A stretch of DNA of 5,994 nt from Candidatus Woesearchaeota archaeon (GTDB lineage Archaea > Nanobdellota > Nanobdellia > Woesearchaeales > ARS49). Made by a program: the position numbers and the translations under genes. The stretch lies in NCBI GenBank assembly GCA_016203345.1, contig JACQMZ010000045.1:1-5994 (forward strand), read 5' to 3'. Below are positions 1 through 4,914 of this stretch, in pieces. A model generated the notes under the pieces. It was not told the DNA's origin and made no database searches. It worked only from the letters and a program-made list of their open reading frames with translations. Positions within the stretch are counted from its first letter, which is position 1. Each line of letters starts with the position of its first letter.

Positions 1-27
1 ACTTTATGAATGAAGATTCGTCCACCA

Positions 28-75
28 GAGAACTTTGAAAACCCCGACCAACGGGAGGGGTTATTCAAAGTTCTC
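28..75. repeat. Long imperfect hairpin
   Basis: A 12-bp perfect outer stem (28-39 with 64-75) continues into a 6-bp inner stem (40-45 AACCCC with 57-62 GGGGTT). A single unpaired A at 63 and an 11-nt loop complete it. It lies 72 bp downstream of the antitoxin stop. Neither strand has a T-tract directly after the stem, so it is not a typical intrinsic terminator. It may mark the 3' end of the toxin-antitoxin transcript, a mobile-element remnant, or a member of the bulged-A hairpin type seen at 1180-1224 and 5739-5785. The rest of 1-146 shows no gene that I can support. Confidence 0.75.
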
Positions 76-146
76 AATACACTACTGAAACAGACCAAAC
101 TCTTGCGATGACTCTATCGTTCATTACAATCCCAAAAGCATGACTT

Positions 147-500
147 CTATGCGGGTTTTATCATGAAGCCTTCTTTTGCTACTGGGAAGATGCGTACTTT
201 TGTTCCTTGTTTGATATCAAGGTGGACTGCCAGCTCGGAGGGAATGCCCACCACTAAGCTTTTGCCGCTTATGGTGACTTTTCTTTCGAATCCAAATGAA
301 TATTCCTTGACCTCTGCTGTGCGGGCTTCCATTTCCTTGGCTTGTTCTTCTGAGAAGAAAACCTTGCTGCATTTTGGACATCGATATGCCTGTACGTTGT
401 GCAATGGATACCCTTCTTCGTACTCGTACTTCGGCAATACGCCGAGCTTCATTTGTACGTTGCATTTTGCACAATAAATGCCGTTTAGTTCTTTTGCCAT
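147..500 (-). CDS. Antitoxin: YgiT-type zinc finger fused to AbrB-like domain
   Basis: This 117-residue protein is the likely antitoxin of the pair with the upstream DUF4258-type gene. The N-terminal half carries two CxxC knuckles (C10/C13 and C41/C44) spaced as in YgiT/MqsA-type zinc fingers, which in that family bind zinc and neutralise the toxin. Residues about 72-117 have the look of a SpoVT/AbrB swapped-hairpin domain: an RKVTISGKSLVVGIP strand-turn-strand, then an LDIKQGTKVRI strand. That fold binds DNA as a dimer, so autorepression of the operon is expected. The ATG at 500 has a strong GGAGG five nt upstream. The first codons overlap the toxin's last 16 nt, so translation is probably coupled. 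The C-terminus differs from E. coli MqsA, which ends in a helix-turn-helix domain. The family call is confident; the antitoxin role is inferred from the pairing. Confidence 0.88.
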   Translation of the reverse strand: MAKELNGIYCAKCNVQMKLGVLPKYEYEEGYPLHNVQAYRCPKCSKVFFSEEQAKEMEARTAEVKEYSFGFERKVTISGKSLVVGIPSELAVHLDIKQGTKVRIFPVAKEGFMIKPA

Positions 501-727
501 TTTTTCCTCCGTATTGCATATGCGGTGATTATGCGCTCTTCTTTGTTACGAATCGTGAAAATTATCATGATTGTCTTATTCTTAAGATCAATCTGCTTGC
601 CGTATCTGGTTTCACCATCAACAATTTGCTTGATCTCAAGTTCACCATGTGTCAAGCAGTTACGAACATCATCTTCAGTTATGCCCTCTTGTGCCATCTC
701 ATCACGAGCATGATCTGAAATAATCAT
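485..727 (-). CDS. DUF4258-type toxin
   Basis: This 80-residue basic protein fits the DUF4258 pattern: an N-terminal HARDEMAQEGIT segment (H6, R8, G15-I16), a helix ITEDDVRNCL, then beta strands TRYGKQIDL, TIMIIFTI and ERIITAYAI, and a basic RRKKW tail. DUF4258 proteins are small and structurally related to RelE/MqsR ribonuclease toxins. They often sit next to YgiT-type zinc-finger genes, as here. Candidate functional residues are H6, R8, Y42 and Y70, by analogy only. The toxin gene comes first and overlaps the antitoxin start by 16 nt; toxin-first order is also known from mqsRA. A GTGAT Shine-Dalgarno-like motif at 733-737 ends five nt before the ATG. Cleavage of mRNA is inferred from family and context and is not shown by the sequence. 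Confidence 0.85.
   Translation of the reverse strand: MIISDHARDEMAQEGITEDDVRNCLTHGELEIKQIVDGETRYGKQIDLKNKTIMIIFTIRNKEERIITAYAIRRKKWQKN
506..510 (-). promoter_or_regulatory. Strong Shine-Dalgarno for the antitoxin
   Basis: GGAGG on the minus strand is followed by five A residues and then the antitoxin ATG at 500. It lies inside the toxin reading frame, so the antitoxin can be initiated efficiently within the toxin message. This would favour an excess of antitoxin over toxin. Confidence 0.75.
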
Positions 728-747
728 GATTCATCACTTACATAATA

Positions 748-780
748 CTTATTAAGCTTATTAATCTTTCGGAACCGAAA
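748..780 (-). promoter_or_regulatory. Toxin-antitoxin promoter and candidate operator
   Basis: Two direct copies of CTTATTAA (plus-strand reading, 748-755 and 757-764) start 9 bp apart. Read on the minus strand they are TTAATAAG TATA-like boxes centred about 24 and 33 bp upstream of the toxin ATG. Just upstream is an inverted repeat, TTTCGG-AA-CCGAAA (767-780), at the place expected for the BRE. An antitoxin dimer bound there could block transcription factor B, which would suit autorepression. The motifs are visible; their function is inferred. Confidence 0.5.
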
Positions 781-835
781 AGACGGCAGAGCTTTTACCG
801 GATTAGGTAGTGTCGGAAATCTCGCTGCACATCAT

Positions 836-1117
836 TTACTTGACATCCTCAACCTTAATCACATGCCATCCGAATTGCGTCTTCACCGGCTTTGAGAATT
901 CTCCCTTCTTCAACGCAAACGCAGCACTTTCAAACTCTCTTACCATCATCCCGCGGCCAAACCATCCTAAATCGCCGCCATCTTTGCCAGACGGACATAT
1001 TGACTTCTGCTTCGCAAGATCTTCAAAAGTCTTGCCGTGCTTCACATCAAACAAAATAGCGTTGGCTTCATCTTCAGTTTTGACCAGAATGTGTTTAGCG
1101 TGAACTTGTGCAGTCAT
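836..1117 (-). CDS. ppiC: Parvulin-type peptidyl-prolyl cis-trans isomerase
   Basis: This 93-residue single-domain parvulin catalyses cis-trans isomerisation of Xaa-Pro bonds. It spans the whole domain: the AKHILVK first strand with catalytic-site H9, a helix region DEANAILFDVKHGKTFEDLA, the signature segment around residues 39-52 with C41, then M57, F62, and the C-terminal TQFGWHVIKVE strand with F82 and H85. These match the active-site positions of Pin1/Par10 (His, Cys, Met, Phe, His). The basic phosphate-binding loop of Pin1 is not evident, so substrates are probably not restricted to phospho-Ser/Thr-Pro. Length and sequence are very like E. coli PpiC (Par10), and small parvulins of this type occur in some archaea. 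There is no signal peptide, so it should be cytosolic. It appears to be a single-gene unit with its own TATA box centred about 25 bp ahead of the ATG, suggesting a leaderless mRNA. Confidence 0.95.
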   Translation of the reverse strand: MTAQVHAKHILVKTEDEANAILFDVKHGKTFEDLAKQKSICPSGKDGGDLGWFGRGMMVREFESAAFALKKGEFSKPVKTQFGWHVIKVEDVK

Positions 1118-1136
1118 ACACGCACGTGAGATGAAG

Positions 1137-1153
1137 TATTTTTATACCTTTCG
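1137..1153 (-). promoter_or_regulatory. Archaeal BRE/TATA promoter of the parvulin gene
   Basis: On the minus strand the sequence is CGAAAGG followed by TATAAAAATA, a near-ideal BRE plus TATA box. Its centre is about 25 bp upstream of the ATG at 1117, so transcription should begin at or next to the start codon. No Shine-Dalgarno sequence is seen before this ATG, which fits a leaderless transcript. Confidence 0.8.
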
Positions 1154-1179
1154 TACCTGTTTAGCTTTCCTGTGGGTAC

Positions 1180-1224
1180 GAATTTTCCGAATTCGCCGCT
1201 CTTGCGGCTCATTCAGGAAAATTC
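1180..1224. repeat. Bulged-A hairpin, copy 1
   Basis: The outer stem GAATTTTCC/GGAAAATTC (1180-1188 with 1216-1224) is perfect over 9 bp. A single unpaired A (1215) follows, then GAAT/ATTC (1189-1192 with 1211-1214), a small TC/TC internal loop, and a tip stem GCCGC/GCGGC (1195-1199 with 1204-1208) closed by TCTT. The same plan, with the same outer-stem sequence apart from one compensated base pair, occurs at 5739-5785. It lies 34 bp upstream of the parvulin TATA box. It resembles REP-like intergenic palindromes; I cannot name the family. Confidence 0.75.
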
Positions 1225-1297
1225 ACAATGTGAATACGTGAATTACTGCAGGAGCATTGTGGCTACGGCCGTCAATTGAAGTAAGAGCAGAGCACAG

Positions 1298-1348
1298 TAA
1301 TAGTAAATCGCATTGATTAATGAACAAAAAGTCTGCGATTTACTATTA
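1298..1348. repeat. Long inverted repeat A (15-bp perfect arms)
   Basis: TAATAGTAAATCGCA (1298-1312) is the exact reverse complement of 1334-1348, with a 21-nt spacer. The right arm overlaps the left arm of the next inverted repeat by 5 nt (1344-1348), so both hairpins cannot fully form on the same strand at once. The arms are AT-rich, and no T-tract follows on either strand. Confidence 0.8.
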
Positions 1349-1395
1349 TAGCGAATCTCGCAAAAGTTCAATACATAACGAGATTCGCTATAATA
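1344..1395. repeat. Long inverted repeat B (17-bp perfect arms)
   Basis: TATTATAGCGAATCTCG (1344-1360) is the exact reverse complement of 1379-1395, around an 18-nt spacer. The left arm resembles the left arm of inverted repeat A (TAATAGTAAATC versus TTATAGCGAATC, about 10 of 15 aligned positions). The two units therefore look like a diverged tandem duplication of a roughly 50-nt hairpin in which pairing has been kept. Confidence 0.8.
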
Positions 1396-1489
1396 ACCCA
1401 AGTATCCTGGTGGAATTGAAACATTTCAAAGTTCTCGATATCATCTCACTGACAACTTCTCTGAGACAAATACGGGAGCAACCGCAAAG

Positions 1490-2503
1490 TCACGACGACA
1501 CGTTCATCCTAATCAATTTGTCATCCCCTGGTCTCGGAATTCCCCGACCATCCCTGTTTGACGTTGAAACATACAGATTACCTTTGTGGTACTGTACTTC
1601 CCTCACGCGCCCCAGATCATCTCTGACAACAGATTCGTTCACAATCTGACCATTGTTCAGCACGAACTTTCTGACCTGAGAACCGCGTAGGCCTGCCACG
1701 TACAAGTTTCCATCATTATCTGCGGCGATTCCTGCTGGCGCAAGCGTCCAGTCTGAAAAGCACCGGATCGGAGCAGAAAAACCTTCATGCGCATCACACG
1801 TCACCAGAGGCCACCCATAATTTTGGCCTGGCTCAATAATGTTGATTTCATCCATCATGCTCGGCCCGTGCTCAGGTGCGTACAACACACTTTCATGCCA
1901 TACCAGTCCCTGTGGATTTCGATGACCGTACGAATAAACCAAACTGTTTGGGAATGGGTTAGACGCAGGAACAGAACCATCCTTGTTTATTCGCAAAATC
2001 TTGCCTGCCATCGACGCCAAGTCTTGCGCAAGCGACGGCTCAGTCGCGTCACCAGTCGTCACATACAGGAACCCGTCAGGTCCAAATGCCAGTCTGCCGC
2101 CGTCATGAAACTGCGCGCCAGGAATGCTGTCAATTAAGACTTTCTCGTCCGAAAGCACACCACTGTACACAAACCGAGACACGCGATTCAGCGTTTGCTT
2201 TCCACCCTGATATGTGTAGTATACGTAAACAAAACTATTTGAGTTGAACTCAGGATCAATCGCCACACCCAACAAGCCACCTTCAGAAATCCAGCGAGAC
2301 GCAACGCTCCCAACATTCTGAACAACACCATTCCTCACATGATAGACACTCCCTGTATTGCGCTCAGTCACGAGAAAAGTATCATCAGGAAAAAAAGACA
2401 CTGCCCACGGCACTTCAAGCTCTGTTACCAAAACCTCGTCGTTCGGCGCCCTCATCGGCACACATGCGACAAGCAATAACAGACACGCCAAAATTGCTTT
2501 CAT
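1490..2503 (-). CDS. PQQ-dependent soluble aldose dehydrogenase-family lipoprotein
   Basis: This 337-residue beta-propeller protein belongs to the soluble glucose/aldose dehydrogenase (GSDH, YliI/Asd-like) family, which oxidises sugars outside the cytoplasm with pyrroloquinoline quinone and calcium. Residues 1-14 form a short signal ending in the lipobox LVAC, with C14 as the lipidation site, so it is probably membrane-anchored. Family landmarks are EVPWAVSFFPD (30-40), HDGGRLAFGPDG (133-144) with the likely catalytic-base H133, SYGHRNPQGL with R195, PEHGPSMMDEINIIEPGQNYGWP (210-232), and the closing NLYVSTSNRDGRG blade. Length is normal for the family. C236 and C248 could form a disulfide. 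It is the last gene of the vWA/TPR run, 37 nt after the TPR-like gene, and has a possible promoter of its own in that gap. No PQQ-synthesis gene is present here. Which sugar it uses, and whether it really binds PQQ, cannot be read from the sequence. Confidence 0.9.
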   Translation of the reverse strand: MKAILACLLLLVACVPMRAPNDEVLVTELEVPWAVSFFPDDTFLVTERNTGSVYHVRNGVVQNVGSVASRWISEGGLLGVAIDPEFNSNSFVYVYYTYQGGKQTLNRVSRFVYSGVLSDEKVLIDSIPGAQFHDGGRLAFGPDGFLYVTTGDATEPSLAQDLASMAGKILRINKDGSVPASNPFPNSLVYSYGHRNPQGLVWHESVLYAPEHGPSMMDEINIIEPGQNYGWPLVTCDAHEGFSAPIRCFSDWTLAPAGIAADNDGNLYVAGLRGSQVRKFVLNNGQIVNESVVRDDLGRVREVQYHKGNLYVSTSNRDGRGIPRPGDDKLIRMNVSS

Positions 2504-2525
2504 GCATAAACACTGCGCTAAAGGA

Positions 2526-2535
2526 CTTAATAAAG
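2526..2535 (-). promoter_or_regulatory. Possible internal promoter (TATA box) for the dehydrogenase gene
   Basis: CTTTATTAAG on the minus strand is centred about 27 bp upstream of the dehydrogenase ATG (2503), inside the 37-nt gap after the TPR-like gene. No Shine-Dalgarno motif precedes that ATG, so a leaderless transcript starting there is plausible. This could let the dehydrogenase be expressed apart from the rest of the run. Confidence 0.5.
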
Positions 2536-2540
2536 CTGCC

Positions 2541-3287
2541 TTATGCCTTCAACTCGCATACCTTCATCTCCAGCGAGTCAAGGCCGTTCTCGAGATCCTT
2601 GTGGTTAGAATCCATACCTTGAATTTTATAATGCGCGCACACCATCCTGCTCACTTCTGTCGCTGCCCGCGCGCGATACAGCAACTGAATTGCTGACTGA
2701 CGATTATCAGTCTTGTCTTCACTTGCTTGATGAGCCCCCACAACCATCAGCAACCTGTGCGTCAACAGAGAAGCGTGATTGTATTCCACTGTAATCGCCT
2801 CAGCAAGGGTTGCCGCATAAGAATAGCGATGTGCTTCGCGATATGCAACCACTCCACAATCAAAATGCACCTGAGCCATCTGCACGTCACCCTTCGCAGT
2901 ATGAATCTGGCCCATGATTTTCCAGTCAAGCATAGAACGGGACAATGTCTGGATTTTCATTGTTGCATGCGGCGCCAATTTGAATGCGTTCGCAAGAACC
3001 CGCACGCTTGCAAAGAAGCGGCCATAATCCTGCAACTTATTACCCAGCGTGAAAGCTACCAAATAGTTATTTGGAAACTCCGCAAACAAATCAACCAAGA
3101 GATCAATCGAGTCCTGCTGACTGCCATCATCCCACAACCGCAACGCCTGCGCGTATGCGTCAGGAAGTTCATCAGCCATTTCCTGCAATAAGTCACTCAC
3201 GTGATCCTGGATGATTTGCGCATCGTGCAGATCAGGAAACCTCGCCAGAACCTCCTCACTCCCACACTTGCCCACAAAATAATGCAT
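2541..3287 (-). CDS. TPR-like helical protein, paralog 1
   Basis: I do not recognise a named family. The 248-residue protein is almost entirely helical. Residues about 44-107 look like two TPR-type helical pairs: AYAQALRLWDDGSQQDSIDL, then FPNNYLVAFTLGNKLQDYGRF and VLANAFKLAPH. A third unit may span 122-155. It has no signal peptide or membrane segment, so it should be cytosolic and act through protein-protein contacts. It aligns without gaps from residue 1 to about 130 with its upstream neighbour (shared FVxKxGS, PNN, RF, LAPH and LQSL/IQTL blocks), so the two are a tandem duplication. The gap to that gene is 7 nt, implying cotranscription. A role in assembling or controlling the exported vWA proteins is inferred from neighbourhood only. 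The C-terminal part (about 165-248) has no recognisable motif. Confidence 0.85.
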   Translation of the reverse strand: MHYFVGKCGSEEVLARFPDLHDAQIIQDHVSDLLQEMADELPDAYAQALRLWDDGSQQDSIDLLVDLFAEFPNNYLVAFTLGNKLQDYGRFFASVRVLANAFKLAPHATMKIQTLSRSMLDWKIMGQIHTAKGDVQMAQVHFDCGVVAYREAHRYSYAATLAEAITVEYNHASLLTHRLLMVVGAHQASEDKTDNRQSAIQLLYRARAATEVSRMVCAHYKIQGMDSNHKDLENGLDSLEMKVCELKA

Positions 3288-3294
3288 ATCAAAC

Positions 3295-4011
3295 CTATTG
3301 GTGCGCGATCATTCGCGCCTCCAACCCAGCAAGCCGCTGAGCCAATTTGTCATCCTCCTTGCACCCGTAATACTTCCGAACCAGCAACCCAAGCTCGTAC
3401 GCCATTCTCGCGTTCACAAGATTGTCCTGAACACGACGCCTAATCGCCTGTGAATCGTGCTCAACGCCCAACTCCACCAACGAACAATACAACGACGCGT
3501 GCAAAGACTCACGCACGCACGCCTCTGACGGAGTGACAGCGTGCACCAACCTGTCACCCTTAATCAAGGCACGCATCGCGTTAATATACGCACCTGCCGC
3601 GTATGCCAAATCCTCCTTACGCGTAAACTCGTCGCCCAAAAGCAGCCACGACGACAACCCACGATTCAAAGACTGCAGTTTAAACACATCGTGAGGCGCA
3701 AGCCTGTACGCCACCTGAAAAATCTGCGCACTCACATAGAACCTATTCAAAGCTTGCATCACCTCTCCGCTTGTCAACACAATGGGAAAATTATTTGGGT
3801 GCTGTCGATTCATGCCCTTCAGCAACTCCACAGCCCTCTTAAATTCCTTCCTATCAACACAATCCTGCAGATCCCCCCACGACTCGCCTGTTACGCTCAC
3901 CTCTTCCATAAACCGCTCGCCCACCAAACCTTCAAGAAAAGCGCCATCCTCTGCGTCAGGATACTCTGCAGACAAAACTCGAGAACCAACCTTTACCACA
4001 AACTTCTGCAT
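3295..4011 (-). CDS. TPR-like helical protein, paralog 2
   Basis: This 238-residue paralog of the next gene downstream is all-helical, with TPR-like units at about 50-107 (DLQDCVDRKEFKRAVELLKG, PNNFPIVLTSGEVMQALNRF, AQIFQVAYRLAPH) and more helices to the end. I prefer the ATG at 4011. From there MQKFVVKVGS aligns residue-for-residue with MHYFVGKCGS of the paralog, and the PNN block falls at residues 72-74 in both. An in-frame GTG at 4032 would add seven residues (MDAWLVW) absent from the paralog. There is no signal peptide, so a cytosolic location is expected. It sits about 60 nt after the second vWA gene (39 nt if GTG is used). Function is unknown; a scaffold or chaperone for the neighbouring vWA proteins is a guess from context. 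The two paralogs diverge most after residue about 150. Confidence 0.85.
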   Translation of the reverse strand: MQKFVVKVGSRVLSAEYPDAEDGAFLEGLVGERFMEEVSVTGESWGDLQDCVDRKEFKRAVELLKGMNRQHPNNFPIVLTSGEVMQALNRFYVSAQIFQVAYRLAPHDVFKLQSLNRGLSSWLLLGDEFTRKEDLAYAAGAYINAMRALIKGDRLVHAVTPSEACVRESLHASLYCSLVELGVEHDSQAIRRRVQDNLVNARMAYELGLLVRKYYGCKEDDKLAQRLAGLEARMIAHQ

Positions 4012-4071
4012 CCAAACCAACCATGCGTCCACCCATAAAGACTTTAAGCGTGAACAGTGTATATGCGCCCT

Positions 4072-4905
4072 TCATCTGACACCATAATATGAGCCGCCGG
4101 TGTCAGACGCAACACCTACACAAAAAGCAAGGAAGTCAGCATAGGCATCAATGCCAAACACGTGGACTCTGGCGTTATACCTATTACTGTCTCGGATCAT
4201 CCTCCTATGCCGTGCCATCATTTCAAGATCAGTTCCTGAATCCACGCCACAGTTTGGCGCGCCATCTGTCAAGAGCACGACGTCATGATTGTCCTCCTCC
4301 TGCAACGCATACGACACTGCAACACCAGTGCCAGTTGCTCCTGCCGGCCAAACACTCGTGGAAAGCCAGCGATACGCGTCACTCTTGTTGTCATCACACG
4401 CGTCCACCATATGTTGCTGCCACGCCTGCAGTTCACAATGATACACCACGATGTTAAACCGAAACCTTCTTGGAAGACTCCTGATCGACGCCTTTAACTC
4501 ACTGATTGCCCGCGCAAAACGCGTCCCGCGCCTGATCAGCATCCCTTCCGGATCAATGCCTGGCCCTATGTTGGTGTCCATCGAAAGACTACGGTCCAAA
4601 ACGTAAATAATTGAGTGTTCTGCGGGAATGACTTCGTTGTAAAACGTAGGCGGATCTTCTGGCTCAGGCTCTGCACGTTGTTCATCAGACGGTACCCACA
4701 AATCCTCAGGTCTTTGCCGCCTTGGTCGTTCGATAGGCAAATCCAAACCGTCATCACCTGCAAACACTTTGCTGCCCAACAACGCAAGACCCCCAAGCGC
4801 CATGCCGCTTATGGCAAGAAACTCCCTTCTCGTCAAGTTGTCCAGAAAGCGCTGGGTGTGCCTGCGGACAACACCTCTTTCATGCTGGAGCGGCGTCAGA
4901 GCCAT
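4072..4905 (-). CDS. Exported vWA-domain protein with Tat-like signal, paralog 2
   Basis: The 277-residue protein begins with a twin-arginine-like signal: TRREFL (25-30), a hydrophobic stretch to about 45, a lysine in the c-region, and a likely cleavage KVFA/GDDG near 49-50. A charged proline-rich linker (55-87) leads to a vWA domain (about 97-277). The MIDAS is intact: D104-x-S106-x-S108, T191/T193 in GATGTG, and D214 in LLTDG. It should therefore bind a divalent metal and an acidic ligand residue. Four cysteines follow the linker (C157, C170, C219, C262); three have counterparts in the upstream paralog and could form disulfides outside the cell. There is no C-terminal membrane helix. The ATG is set by GGTGA just upstream, which overlaps the previous gene's TGA, so the two vWA genes are probably translationally coupled. 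The partner and ligand are unknown. Confidence 0.9.
   Translation of the reverse strand: MALTPLQHERGVVRRHTQRFLDNLTRREFLAISGMALGGLALLGSKVFAGDDGLDLPIERPRRQRPEDLWVPSDEQRAEPEPEDPPTFYNEVIPAEHSIIYVLDRSLSMDTNIGPGIDPEGMLIRRGTRFARAISELKASIRSLPRRFRFNIVVYHCELQAWQQHMVDACDDNKSDAYRWLSTSVWPAGATGTGVAVSYALQEEDNHDVVLLTDGAPNCGVDSGTDLEMMARHRRMIRDSNRYNARVHVFGIDAYADFLAFCVGVASDTGGSYYGVR
4075..4107. repeat. Inverted repeat at the 3' end of the second vWA gene
   Basis: TCTGACACC (4075-4083) and GGTGTCAGA (4099-4107) are perfect 9-bp arms around a 15-nt loop. They cover the last codons of the gene and end at the codon before its TGA. In the mRNA this could form a hairpin between the vWA pair and the TPR pair, perhaps affecting transcript stability. 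The other vWA gene has a similar protein end but no such pairing, so it may be coincidental. Confidence 0.4.
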
Positions 4906-4908
4906 ATC

Positions 4909-4914
4909 TCACCT
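4909..4914 (-). promoter_or_regulatory. Shine-Dalgarno overlapping the upstream stop codon
   Basis: AGGTGA on the minus strand contains the TGA stop of the first vWA gene (4911-4909) and stands three nt before the ATG of the second (4905). It matches the archaeal anti-Shine-Dalgarno (UCACCU). The arrangement supports translational coupling, and therefore matched amounts of the two vWA proteins. Confidence 0.75.

Larger units (their letters stand above)
1118..1489. other. Gene-free intergenic region with several inverted repeats
   Basis: This 372-bp stretch lies between the end of the dehydrogenase gene and the start of the parvulin gene. I find no convincing protein gene; the plus-strand frame that opens at 1320 runs across inverted repeats into the antisense of the dehydrogenase and looks spurious. 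In order from 1118 it holds the parvulin promoter, the bulged-A hairpin (1180-1224), a weak 6-bp inverted repeat (ACAATG 1225-1230 with CATTGT 1255-1260), and the two overlapping long inverted repeats (1298-1395). The segment 1396-1489 shows nothing clear. A structured non-coding RNA is possible, but I see no promoter that decides it. Confidence 0.6.

Noticed and set aside
28..75. Intrinsic terminator for the toxin-antitoxin pair
   Set aside because: No T-tract follows the stem on the minus strand (or the plus strand), and archaeal termination usually relies on T-rich stretches rather than on a stem.
1409..1422. CRISPR-repeat-like GGTGGAATTGAAAC
   Set aside because: It ends like many CRISPR repeats (ATTGAAAC), but there is only one copy, with no spacers of regular length and no cas genes in the window.
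1425..1436. 12-bp exact match TTCAAAGTTCTC shared with 64-75
   Set aside because: About one or two 12-mer matches are expected by chance in a window of this size, and the flanks do not continue the similarity.
1320..1649. Plus-strand open frame of 109 codons in and beyond the intergenic region
   Set aside because: Its first part encodes inverted repeats and its second part is antisense to the dehydrogenase; no ribosome binding site or protein motif supports it.
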